A stretch of 32,433 nucleotides of DNA. Source: Bauldia sp. (GTDB lineage: Bacteria; Pseudomonadota; Alphaproteobacteria; Rhizobiales; Kaistiaceae). The position numbers were made by a program, and so were the translations under genes. Positions 23,328 to 31,219 of the stretch are shown one piece after another (the stretch's first letter is position 1; each line of letters starts with the position of its first letter). The notes under the pieces were generated by a model. It had not been told where the DNA came from. It searched no databases and saw nothing but the letters and a program-made list of their open reading frames with translations. The stretch covers positions 1 to 32,433 of the forward strand of contig JADYYB010000021.1 in NCBI GenBank assembly GCA_020853895.1. The letters are read 5' to 3'.

Positions 23328-25900
23328 GAGCGCCGGACATCACCCAAATCGACATCCCCGACTTCGCGCTGGTCGTGCTGATCGGCGCGACCGGCTCGGG
23401 AAAGTCGACCTTCGCGGCCAAGCACTTCCTGCCGACCGAGATCGTCTCGTCCGACCGGGCGCGCGGGCTCGTCGCCGACGACGAGACCGACCAGTCGGCG
23501 ACGGCCGACGCCTTCGAGCTGGTGGCGGCGATCGCCGGCAAGCGCCTCAAGAACCGCCGCCTCGCGGTGATCGACGCCACCAATGTCCGCGCGTCGGATC
23601 GCAAGGGCTGGATCGACCTCGCGCGGCGCTGGCACGCACTGCCGGTGGCGATCGTCCTCGATCCGGGCGTGGATGTCTGCGTGGAGCGCAACAAGTCGCG
23701 GCCCGACCGCCAGTTCGGCGCGGAGGTGGCGCGGCGCATGACGGGCGAGATAAGGCGCGGGCTCCGCGGCCTCCAGAAGGAGGGTTTCCGACAGGTCTGG
23801 CGCTTCGGGTCGGTCGAGGGGATGGAGGCCGCCACCATCGAGCGGCGGCCGCTGTGGACCGACAAGCGGAGCGAGACCGGCGGGTTCGACATCATCGGCG
23901 ACGTGCATGGCTGCGCGGACGAGCTGGAGACGCTGCTGCGGACGCTCGGCTACGGCGTGACATGGCCGGTGGAGAAGGGTGCGCCGCCCTCGGTCACCGC
24001 GCCGGCCGGGCGGCGCGCGGTGTTCGTCGGCGACCTCGTCGACCGCGGGCCGCGGACGCCGGACGTGCTGCGCATCGCCAAGGCGATGGTCGACGCCGGG
24101 ATCGCGTTGGCGGTGAACGGCAATCACGACCGGAAGCTCCTCCGCTGGCTGGACGGGCGCGGCGTCAAGGTCGCCCACGGCCTCGCCCAGTCGATCGCGC
24201 AGCTCACGGGCGAGAGCGAGGCGTTCCGGAAGAGCATCCGCGACTTCCTCGACGGGCTCCTCAGCCATGCCTGGCTCGACCGCGGGCGCCTGGTCGTCGC
24301 CCATGCCGGCCTCAAGGAGGAGATGATCGGCCGCGCCTCGCCCGCCGTCCGCGAGTTCGCTCTTTACGGCGAGACGACCGGGGAGACGGACGAGTTCGGC
24401 CTCCCGGTGCGCGCCGACTGGGCGCAGGCCTATCGCGGCGACACAACGGTAGTCTACGGGCACACGCCGGTGCTCGAGCCGGCGTGGGTCAACAATACGC
24501 TCTGCATCGACACCGGCTGCGTGTTCGGCGGCAAGCTCACCGCGCTGCGCTGGCCGGAGCGGGAGCTGGTCAGCGTGCCGGCGGCCGCCGTCTACGCGGA
24601 GCCGACGCGGCCGCTCGCGGTGCGGAGCGCGGAGCGATCGGCACAAGCCGAGGCCGACGACCTCCTCGACATGGAGGACGTTTCCGGCCGGCGCCGGGTG
24701 GAGACCGAGCTCCGCGGCCGGATCGTCGTCGCGGAGGAGAACGCCGCGGCGGCGCTCGAGGTGATGAGCCGCTTCGCCATCGCGCCGCAATGGCTCGCCT
24801 ATCTGCCGCCCACCATGTCGCCGGCCGAGACCAGCCGCGCCGAGGGCTGGCTCGAGCGGCCCGAGGAGGCCTTCGCACACTATCGTTCGCGCGGCGTCGG
24901 CGAGGTCGTCTGCGAAGAGAAGCACATGGGCTCGCGGGCCGTGATCGCGCTGTGCCGCGACAACGCCGTGGCCCGCTCGCGCTTCGGCATTGTCGGGCCG
25001 GAGACCGGCGCGATCTGGACGCGCACGGGCCGGGCGTTCTTCGCGGCCGCGGCGCTCACCGAAGGGCTGCTGGCGCGGCTCCGCGTGGCGGCGGAGTCGG
25101 CGGGGCTGTGGACCGAGCTCGGCAGCGACTGGCTCCTTCTCGACGCGGAGATCATGCCGTGGTCGGCGAAGGCGGGCGCGCTGATCGACAGCCAGTACGC
25201 GCCGGTTGCGACCGCGTCACGCGCGGGCCTGTCGGCGGCGCTCGGTGCGCTCCAGACCGGGGCCGGGCGCGGGCTCGACCTCGCCGGGCTGGCGGAGAAG
25301 TTCGCCGGGAGACTGGGTCGCGCGGAAGCCTACGCCGATGTCTGGCAACCCTATGTCTGGCCGGTCGGCGGGCTCGAGGATCTTCGGGTCGCGCCGTTCC
25401 ACTTCCTCGCCAGCGAGGGGAAGGTCTGGTTCGACCATGATCACACCTGGCACATGGGCGTCGCCGACCGCCTCGCCGAGACGGGTGACGAGGTCATCAC
25501 CCGCACGCGCTGGCGCCTCGTCGATCTCGCCGACGAGGGCGCGGTCGCCGACGCGATCCGCTGGTGGGAAGAGGCGACCGGTTCGGGTGCCGAGGGCATG
25601 GTGGTGAAGCCGCGTGCCTTCGTCCCGCGCGGGGAGAAGGGGCTGCTGCAGCCGGCGATCAAGGTCCGCGGACGGCAGTATCTCCGCATCATCTACGGCC
25701 CGGAATACGACGCGCCGGAGCACCTCGAGCGTCTCCGCGAGCGCGGCCTCGGCGGCAAGCGCAACCTCGCCATCCGCGAGTTCGCCCTCGGCCACGAGGG
25801 TCTGAAGCGCCTCGTCGCCCGCGAGCCGCTCCGCCGTGTCCACGAATGCGTCTTCGCCGTGCTGGCGCTGGAGAGCGAGCCGATCGACCCAAGGCTGTGA
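23324..25900 (+). CDS. pnkp: Polynucleotide kinase-phosphatase-ligase Pnkp (RNA repair)
   Basis: An 858-residue three-domain enzyme that heals and seals broken RNA ends, near the roughly 870 of the Clostridium thermocellum protein. The kinase domain has P-loop GATGSGKST at 21-29 and adds 5' phosphate. The metallophosphatase domain has DVHG at 193-196, GDLVDRGP at 236-243, GNHD at 266-269 and a late YGHTP, and removes 2',3'-cyclic phosphate. The adenylyltransferase/ligase domain has its nucleophile K533 in EEKHMGSR, with EGMVVKP at 757-763 and QPAIKVRGR at 776-784. The start is the ATG that overlaps the hen1 stop. Alone, such ligase domains adenylate poorly and need Hen1. All catalytic motifs are intact, so the system should be active against tRNA-cutting toxins. 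Confidence 0.95.
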   Translation: MRAPDITQIDIPDFALVVLIGATGSGKSTFAAKHFLPTEIVSSDRARGLVADDETDQSATADAFELVAAIAGKRLKNRRLAVIDATNVRASDRKGWIDLARRWHALPVAIVLDPGVDVCVERNKSRPDRQFGAEVARRMTGEIRRGLRGLQKEGFRQVWRFGSVEGMEAATIERRPLWTDKRSETGGFDIIGDVHGCADELETLLRTLGYGVTWPVEKGAPPSVTAPAGRRAVFVGDLVDRGPRTPDVLRIAKAMVDAGIALAVNGNHDRKLLRWLDGRGVKVAHGLAQSIAQLTGESEAFRKSIRDFLDGLLSHAWLDRGRLVVAHAGLKEEMIGRASPAVREFALYGETTGETDEFGLPVRADWAQAYRGDTTVVYGHTPVLEPAWVNNTLCIDTGCVFGGKLTALRWPERELVSVPAAAVYAEPTRPLAVRSAERSAQAEADDLLDMEDVSGRRRVETELRGRIVVAEENAAAALEVMSRFAIAPQWLAYLPPTMSPAETSRAEGWLERPEEAFAHYRSRGVGEVVCEEKHMGSRAVIALCRDNAVARSRFGIVGPETGAIWTRTGRAFFAAAALTEGLLARLRVAAESAGLWTELGSDWLLLDAEIMPWSAKAGALIDSQYAPVATASRAGLSAALGALQTGAGRGLDLAGLAEKFAGRLGRAEAYADVWQPYVWPVGGLEDLRVAPFHFLASEGKVWFDHDHTWHMGVADRLAETGDEVITRTRWRLVDLADEGAVADAIRWWEEATGSGAEGMVVKPRAFVPRGEKGLLQPAIKVRGRQYLRIIYGPEYDAPEHLERLRERGLGGKRNLAIREFALGHEGLKRLVAREPLRRVHECVFAVLALESEPIDPRL

Positions 25901-25914
25901 AAAGCTTGCAGCAG

Positions 25915-26268
25915 GCAGGGCGGGCTTTGCGCCGACAGATGAACCACATCGCCGGCGAGACGCGCTTGGAGCGCTCCGCCGAGACGATCGCGTCCCCCGC
26001 GGCGCGGATGGTGGTCTCGACCTCCGCGCGGGTGAGGTGGAACTCCTTGCCGGTGACGATGCGCGCTTCGCGCGTCTCATCCGCCGGGTCGAGGCAGCGA
26101 TAGGTGAGGACGAGTTAGGGCGTGGCGCGCCCGCTCCGGGTAGGCGTTGCCGCAGATGAACTCGGGGCGCTTCAGCGCCAATAGTCGGCAGTGGCGCCGT
26201 CGGGCAACGGACGATCGACGAGCCATCTCCGGACGAAGCCGATCTTCAGAATTCGCCGCGTCAGCTAA
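25915..26268 (-). pseudogene. Decayed gene of unknown function
   Basis: On the minus strand three protein-like pieces follow in different frames: a first piece with TRRILKIGFVRRWLVDRPL that meets a TGA, a second with KRPEFICGNAYPERARHAL, and a third with LTYRCLDPADETREARIV and RAEVETTIRAAGDAIVSAERS. They join only by frameshifts. The last ends near AMWFICRRK and then runs antisense into pnkp. No start codon is seen. The composition looks coding and not random. I do not recognise the family. The stretch 26269-26345 holds nothing that I can support. Confidence 0.4.
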
Positions 26269-26345
26269 CCAGCCGCGATCTTAAACCCGTTGTCTTCTGA
26301 GAGTGACACGGCGGGAGGATGGGGTCGCGTCCGCGACGAGGCAAG

Positions 26346-27428
26346 TCAGCCGCGACGACTTCTCCCCGTAAGCGAGCGGCGGAGTCCCTGGATCCTTTGC
26401 CGCCAGACGCGCCGGTTCTCGAAGGCGCGCCGGTCCCTGACCACGTGGCGCATGAGGGCATTGTGCGCGCGGTCGACGTCGGCGCTACCCAGCCGGCGGC
26501 GGAGGCGCAGCGAGGCGGGGATGTCGACCGACCGCGAGGGATCGCCCCAGCACAAGAGCGTCGCCATCGCATCCTCGTGGCGCTGGGCATAGGGCCGCGC
26601 GTCGAACGGGATGCGCTTGGAGGGCGGGCTGTTGTTCACGGTCGGGTTCGTGTTGATCTCGAACACCGCGACCTTGTCGTCAACCACGGTGTAGTCGATG
26701 CGGCCATAATCGATCCCCGCGAGCTCGAAGATCGGCATCAGCTTGTCGCCGTGCGGGTTGGCCTTGAGGACCTCGTCGTGGATCCTGAGGTCCTCGGCCG
26801 TTACGTTGTCGGGCGCGCCGCGGATGAGCCAGGTGTCGCGCGAGAACCAGTGCTGCAGGTAGACGCGGTCGCCGACGCGGAACGAGCCGTATTTGTGGAA
26901 CTTGTTGTCCCAGCCGCGCTTGTTGGCGAACTCCACGATCATCAGGTCGGAAAGGTCCTCGTCCTTCGGCTCGGCCTTGAGGCCTGCGAGGAAGCGGTCG
27001 AGCGCGGCGGCCTCTTCGAGGAGTCCGCTCAGGATCTTGCCGTGACCCTTCTCGTGGCGAACGAAGACCGGAAACTTTATCCCGGAGCGCGAATCCTCGG
27101 GCCGGTAGACATTGAACGAGTTGAGACCGCGGGCGTGCAGCGTCTTCAGGAGATCGAAGCGCTGCAGCGTGCCCTTGGGGTCATTGAGCACCTTGACCGG
27201 CGAGCCGGGCGCGGAGAGGAACTCACGGTAGCGGGCGGCGCGCTCGATATCCTCGGCGCTCAGCCGGTCGAAATCGGTGAAGATGACCGCTCCGCCCTGC
27301 AGTTTCCCGAGGCTGAAGAAGGAAGGGTAATCGAGCAGCCTGATCTGTTCCGCGATCGGTCCGGCGTAATAGGCAAGGAAGATGCCGAGCGGGTAAGAAT
27401 GGCGGCGGGTGCAGACGTAGTGGATCAT
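26346..27428 (-). CDS. ATP-grasp family protein
   Basis: A 360-residue protein. The ATG is 14 bases after the sulfotransferase stop, so the two genes are one unit. The N-terminal third is a variable lobe (FTDFDRLSAEDIERAARY). The middle has a nucleotide-binding region with the likely ATP-contacting FPVFVRHEKGHG at 119-130. The C-terminal part holds IDYGRIDYTVVDDKVAVFEINTNPTV at 239-264, where the D and E-x-N residues match the magnesium sites of ATP-grasp ligases such as glutathione synthetase. These enzymes join a carboxylate to an amine through an acyl phosphate. The partner compounds are unknown. The last 80 residues are basic (RLRRRLGSADVDRAHN) and without clear family match. Confidence 0.72.
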   Translation of the reverse strand: MIHYVCTRRHSYPLGIFLAYYAGPIAEQIRLLDYPSFFSLGKLQGGAVIFTDFDRLSAEDIERAARYREFLSAPGSPVKVLNDPKGTLQRFDLLKTLHARGLNSFNVYRPEDSRSGIKFPVFVRHEKGHGKILSGLLEEAAALDRFLAGLKAEPKDEDLSDLMIVEFANKRGWDNKFHKYGSFRVGDRVYLQHWFSRDTWLIRGAPDNVTAEDLRIHDEVLKANPHGDKLMPIFELAGIDYGRIDYTVVDDKVAVFEINTNPTVNNSPPSKRIPFDARPYAQRHEDAMATLLCWGDPSRSVDIPASLRLRRRLGSADVDRAHNALMRHVVRDRRAFENRRVWRQRIQGLRRSLTGRSRRG

Positions 27429-27442
27429 CGCGACCTGCTGGA

Positions 27443-28294
27443 TCAGGCGTAGCCGAAGCGCCGCCGGATGCTCCGGCAACGCCAGTCGATAGCGGCCGCC
27501 TCGGAGGCCGACAGGGCGGTCGCATGGCTGCCGACGCTGCTCCGCGATATCGCCTTGCTGGTCAGCTCGGTGAGGTAGGCCCGCCAATGCTTGCTGCTGG
27601 CAAGGTTGCGGGCGGCAGTCTCGTCGCGCTCGGGGTCCGACTTCCGCGCCAGCTCCTCGAGGTTGCCGCTGCCAGGAGCGATCCGGCAATGACGCCAGAC
27701 CGCCGCCATCGTCGCCGAGGGCGCCGATACGAGATCCTCGTATTTCATGAAGTGGACGCGTTCGGCGAGTTCGCGGCGGAAACGGATGGCGCGGAGCACC
27801 GGGAGATAGGACGCCACGTAGACCTTGCCGGCCCGCTTGATGTTGCGGCCCCAGCCGCCGGGGCCAGCGGCCACGCCGTCCTGGCGCTGGCGGTCCGACA
27901 CCTTGAGGATCGAGGTCACGGTGTCCTTTGGCTCGCGCACCGAGACCACGAAGCGGGCCTCGGGCAGGGTCTCGGAGACGAGGAGGAGGGAATAGCCGAA
28001 GTCGACGCTCTTGATGACGAGCGTGTGCGGCCTCCCGGATTTGTCCCAAGCCGCATCGAGGATGCGTTGAACCGTGTGGCGGAGATGGGCGCGGAAGGCT
28101 TCGAGATCGGCGAAGTAGTCGTCGACAAAGAAGCGTTCCTTGCGCGCGTAGCGCCTATAAGCGTCGAACTGGTCGGTGATGTAGCGGGCGGGCGCGAGCA
28201 TCGGGCCAGTATCCGGCGAGGTCGAGATCGTCCGGTGGAGGAGCGTCGTCCCGCTCCTCATGCAGCCGGTGACGATGACCAGCCCATACCCCAT
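27443..28294 (-). CDS. Sulfotransferase family protein
   Basis: About 283 residues. The fold begins GLVIVTGCMRSGTTLLHRTI, whose CMRSGTT loop binds the 5'-phosphosulfate of PAPS, the sulfo donor. The second PAPS element appears as RFVVSVREPKDTVTSILK, with Arg and Ser in the 3'-phosphate site. These enzymes move a sulfo group to an alcohol or amine. I start at the ATG at 28294 because it precedes the first strand directly; a TTG ten codons earlier (28324) is also possible. It lies between the small membrane protein and the ATP-grasp gene, all on the minus strand and tightly spaced, so they probably modify the same compound or surface glycan. Confidence 0.8.
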   Translation of the reverse strand: MGYGLVIVTGCMRSGTTLLHRTISTSPDTGPMLAPARYITDQFDAYRRYARKERFFVDDYFADLEAFRAHLRHTVQRILDAAWDKSGRPHTLVIKSVDFGYSLLLVSETLPEARFVVSVREPKDTVTSILKVSDRQRQDGVAAGPGGWGRNIKRAGKVYVASYLPVLRAIRFRRELAERVHFMKYEDLVSAPSATMAAVWRHCRIAPGSGNLEELARKSDPERDETAARNLASSKHWRAYLTELTSKAISRSSVGSHATALSASEAAAIDWRCRSIRRRFGYA

Positions 28295-28340
28295 CAAGAG
28301 ATCCGGAAGACGCTGGCGCGACAACAGGCCGATGGTGCGC

Positions 28341-28499
28341 TCATCGGGGCGCGTCCTTGCCTTGGGCCTCGGAGGCGCGGGCCTTCTGCCCCCGGGTGTC
28401 GTCCCGGCGGCCGAGGAGGGCGAGGAGCCAGATGCCGCCTGCGAAGAAGAGGAGGTTGCCGACGAGGACCGCCAGCACCACGCCCAGCCACCACGCCAT
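28341..28499 (-). CDS. Small membrane protein, 52 residues
   Basis: ATG at 28499 to TGA at 28341-28343. The peptide starts MAWWLGVVLAVLVG and carries one long hydrophobic segment at about residues 3-31, then a charged tail (GRRDDTRGQKARASEAQGKDAPR). GAGGTGAGG precedes the start. It overlaps the region just before the sulfotransferase gene and runs in the same direction, with 16 or 46 bases between. Its first nine codons and ribosome site are duplicated in tandem just upstream. The family is unknown; it may anchor or assist the neighbouring enzymes. Confidence 0.6.
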   Translation of the reverse strand: MAWWLGVVLAVLVGNLLFFAGGIWLLALLGRRDDTRGQKARASEAQGKDAPR

Positions 28500-28566
28500 C
28501 CCTCACCTCACCCTCAGCACCACGCCCAGCCACCACGCCATCCCTCACCTCACCTCAGCACCATGC
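28473..28566 (-). repeat. Tandem duplication of a 42-base start region
   Basis: The 42 bases at 28473-28514 recur at 28515-28555 with one base fewer, and a degenerate partial copy begins at 28556. Each full unit holds a purine-rich ribosome site, an ATG and the codons MAWWLGVVL. Confidence 0.85.
28503..28541 (-). CDS. Twelve-residue leader frame copied from the downstream gene
   Basis: The upstream copy of the repeat gives ATG at 28541 and the peptide MAWWLGVVLRVR, ended by TGA at 28505-28503. Only three bases (GGG) separate this stop from the ATG of the 52-residue protein, the layout of termination-reinitiation. Whether it is translated is unknown. Confidence 0.4.
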   Translation of the reverse strand: MAWWLGVVLRVR

Positions 28567-28698
28567 CATCTCTCAACCGCTGCCGGTGATGGCCCGGGCA
28601 CGCGTCCGACGGGGTCACGCCGGGCCGGTCCGAGCTCACCCGCTCGGGCCCGACCGGCTCCGACCCAACCGGCCCAACGGCCACCGACCCGTCCGCGC

Positions 28699-29445
28699 TC
28701 AACCGTTCTTGCCCAGGATGACGCCCTGCTCAAGGCCGCGCTTGAAGCCGGTCAGGCCGATGAAGCGAAGGTTCGGCTCGGTCAGCTCGGCGAGGCACAC
28801 CAGCTCCACCCCGCGATAGTAGTCCGGGTTGCGCTGGAGGAAATAGGCGGCCTCGGGGTTCTGCGCGGCGATCTCGGCCTCGTCGGCCCATTCGGGCTTG
28901 AGGTGGCCGAGCGACTGGCCGAAATCGATGAGGCCGGTCTCGCGGGAATAATATTTGCCGAATTTATGCTCGGCGAGCTGGTCGGCGAGGCCCTGCAGAT
29001 AGGGCGAGGCGGGCTTGGTGCGGTTGGGGATGAACTCGCGGCAGAAGGTGTGGAGGAGGCGGTAGGTGCGGTGGCCCTTGACGATCAGGAACCAGTAGAG
29101 CGGCACGTCGGGCCGCTCGCTCTTGATGCCGCCGACCATCTCGAACCAGTCGGTGATCGCTGTCGGCTCGCCCCAGAAATCGTGGTGGACGAGGGTGTCG
29201 CCGGAGAAGATGGCGCGCACCGTCCGGCCCTCGTACTCGGTCTCGAGGACCGCGACGGTGGCGAAGCCGCGCAGCACGCGATCGCCGTCGCGGATCACCC
29301 CGACATAGTCCTTGCCGCCGAGGTCTTTCTTGAATAATTCGAGAGACGTTCCGCCGAAATAAGAAGAATAGAGGTCGAACAACTCTAAGACGACGCTCTC
29401 ACTCAAAGACGATGGGCGGTAAACACTGCTGTATGTCTTTTCCAT
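28699..29445 (-). CDS. GNAT-like acyltransferase family protein of unknown role
   Basis: A 248-residue cytoplasmic protein. The N-terminal half follows a GNAT-like pattern: LSESVVLELFDLYSSYFGGTSLELFKKDLGGKDYVGVIRD, then a strand pair and RGFATVAVLETEYEGRTVRAIFSGDTLVHHDFWGE, where a donor such as acyl-CoA or acyl-ACP would bind. A second block YWFLIVKGHRTYRLLHTFCREFIPN follows. Similar proteins occur in cyanobacteria and proteobacteria as uncharacterised N-acetyltransferase relatives. Its base use (more A/T near the start) is slightly unlike its neighbours. The ribosome site is weak. It lies upstream of the small membrane protein, sulfotransferase and ATP-grasp genes on the same strand. The 199-base gap 28500-28698 holds the tandem repeat and no other gene. 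Confidence 0.6.
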   Translation of the reverse strand: MEKTYSSVYRPSSLSESVVLELFDLYSSYFGGTSLELFKKDLGGKDYVGVIRDGDRVLRGFATVAVLETEYEGRTVRAIFSGDTLVHHDFWGEPTAITDWFEMVGGIKSERPDVPLYWFLIVKGHRTYRLLHTFCREFIPNRTKPASPYLQGLADQLAEHKFGKYYSRETGLIDFGQSLGHLKPEWADEAEIAAQNPEAAYFLQRNPDYYRGVELVCLAELTEPNLRFIGLTGFKRGLEQGVILGKNG

Positions 29446-29547
29446 CGAGAAGGTAATACCGGCCGCTCTGGAGAACGGGCGGTTCGTAGCATGGATGGGG
29501 GAGGGGCGCCAGCAGCCGGAAAGGGCCGCGTCGCCCTCGGCCCAGGG

Positions 29548-29769
29548 TTATGCCCCGGGTCGTCGTCGCAGCGAGCGGATGATGGCGAAGAGGCCCAAGC
29601 CGAGGAGGACGAATCCGGCAATGGCCCAAGGCGCCGACGGGCCTTCCAGCGGGGCGCAGTCGGCCACGCAGAGGATCGGCGCGATGCGGACGAGGCCGAG
29701 GCCTTGGAGCAGCCAGAGACCGCCGAGAAGCGCGGCGAGCACGCCGACGATCAGGACGAGGATCCTCAT
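29548..29769 (-). CDS. Small two-helix membrane protein
   Basis: A 73-residue protein; the start chosen is the ATG just before RILVLIVGVLAALLGGLWLLQGLG, because the upstream extension is not conserved-looking. Hydrophobic segments lie at about 2-22 and 46-64. Between them a loop with CVADC could form a short disulfide in the periplasm. A basic tail (RSLRRRPGA) favours a cytoplasmic C-terminus. Similar small proteins with a GLWLLQGLG-V-RI-PILC pattern are widespread in alphaproteobacteria, with unknown function. It diverges from the first P450 gene, with 164 bases between starts. Confidence 0.68.
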   Translation of the reverse strand: MRILVLIVGVLAALLGGLWLLQGLGLVRIAPILCVADCAPLEGPSAPWAIAGFVLLGLGLFAIIRSLRRRPGA

Positions 29770-29933
29770 TTTGGCACCTGCTGGGAAGGCCGGAACCGAG
29801 GCCGGTGGAAGCAGCATCTAGCGGGCCGGACAGCCGCGTCAATCCGGCTGGGGACTTGAAGCCATCGGGCGCTTGGCCGCCTTGCGACTCTGAGCCAATG
29901 CGGCCACACTCGCGCCCGCAACAAGGCGGCCGA

Positions 29934-31184
29934 ATGAGCCTTCCGCCCTTCGTGGATTTCTACCCGTTCGACCCGCCGCCGGAGGCCCTCTACGAGGCGC
30001 TCGGGCGGCTCCGGTCCGTGGCGCCGATCGTGCGCTCGCGGCCGATCATGCCGCCGCGCGACAGCACGGTCTATCTCCTCGGCCGCGAGGCCTGCGAGAA
30101 GGCGCTGGTGCACCCCCAGCTCGTGCAGGCGCCGGAGGGGGCGTATCAGGAGCTCCGGGCGATCTTCAGGGAGCACAACGCGATCTTCCGCGTGTTCTCA
30201 CAGACGATGCTGTTCATCGATCCGCCCGAGCACACGCGCCTCCGCCGCCCGCTGCAGGCGATGTTCTCGAGCGCGCGTGTCGCCGCGCTCGACAACTGGA
30301 TGACGATCCGGGCGCGCGAGCTGGCGCGGCGCTCGCTCGAGGCCGGCCGGTTCGACGTGGTCAGGGATGTCGCCGAGCCGTTCGTGCTCGAGGTTCTCTA
30401 CAAGATCCTCGGCCTTGCGCCGCGCGACGCAGCCTGGGTCCGGAAGCGCATGGCCTATGTGACCGACGCGCTCGATTTCACCACCGACCGGCCCTACCCC
30501 TTCGCCGAGGCGGAGGAGGCCGGGCAGGAGCTCGTCGACTATATCGAGGAGGCGCTGCGCGGCGCGCGGCCGCCGGTCGACACGGTGCTCGCCGCGATGC
30601 TCGAGCTCGAGCGGAGCGGGGAATGGGCGCATGACGACGTGGTCGCCTCCTGCATGCTCTTCCTCTTCGCCGGGCAGGAGACGGTGATCGATTCGATCGG
30701 CTCGTTCGCGCTGGCGCTCGAGGAGCGGCCGGAGAAGCGCGAGGAGGTGCTGCGCGCCACCGACGAGACCTGGCCGCCGATCGTGGAGGAACTGCTCCGT
30801 TTCGACGCGCCGGTCTCCTATGTCGCGCGCGTCGCCGCGGGCGACCTCGAGCTCGGCGGGTACACGATCGAGGACGGGCAAACCGTGGTCTCCTGCCTCG
30901 GCGCGGCCAACCGCGACCCGGCGTGGTGCGAGCGGCCGGACGAGCTCGACTTCGCCCGGCCGATGCGCCGGTCGCTGGCCTTCGGCACCGGCCTCCACAC
31001 CTGTCTCGGCCAGCACGTCGCGCGGCTCGAGCTCCGGGCGGCGCTGAAGGCGCTCTATGTCGACGCGCCGGACTGGCGCGTCCGCACCGAGGGAATCGTC
31101 TACCGGCCCAACGCGCTCCTTCGCGGGCTGACTAGCGCGCCGGCCGAGGCTGCGGTAGCCAGCGGCAAGCGGCACACGGCCTGA
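29934..31184 (+). CDS. Cytochrome P450 (first of a tandem pair)
   Basis: A 416-residue soluble bacterial P450, a haem monooxygenase that needs a ferredoxin or similar electron donor. The start is the ATG at 29934, because the frame upstream is not conserved-looking. Seen: the helix C region FIDPPEHTRLRRPLQAMFS (94-112), the I-helix oxygen-activating site AGQETV (246-251; Q replaces the commoner H or T), the ExxR pair E286-R289 in VEELLRF, and the haem loop FGTGLHTCLGQ with the cysteine ligand C357. No ferredoxin or reductase gene lies beside it. It is followed after 35 bases by a paralogue, so the two are probably co-transcribed. The substrate is unknown. Confidence 0.93.
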   Translation: MSLPPFVDFYPFDPPPEALYEALGRLRSVAPIVRSRPIMPPRDSTVYLLGREACEKALVHPQLVQAPEGAYQELRAIFREHNAIFRVFSQTMLFIDPPEHTRLRRPLQAMFSSARVAALDNWMTIRARELARRSLEAGRFDVVRDVAEPFVLEVLYKILGLAPRDAAWVRKRMAYVTDALDFTTDRPYPFAEAEEAGQELVDYIEEALRGARPPVDTVLAAMLELERSGEWAHDDVVASCMLFLFAGQETVIDSIGSFALALEERPEKREEVLRATDETWPPIVEELLRFDAPVSYVARVAAGDLELGGYTIEDGQTVVSCLGAANRDPAWCERPDELDFARPMRRSLAFGTGLHTCLGQHVARLELRAALKALYVDAPDWRVRTEGIVYRPNALLRGLTSAPAEAAVASGKRHTA

Positions 31185-31219
31185 GAGTCGGCGAGAAGCG
31201 GACGGGCGCACGGAGCTTG

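Noticed and set aside
23246-24925. A long minus-strand frame opposite pnkp
   Set aside because: It is the antisense shadow of a gene with three intact catalytic domains.
28473-28566. A CRISPR-like array
   Set aside because: Only two full units lie end to end, with no spacers, and the repeat contains a start codon and ribosome site.
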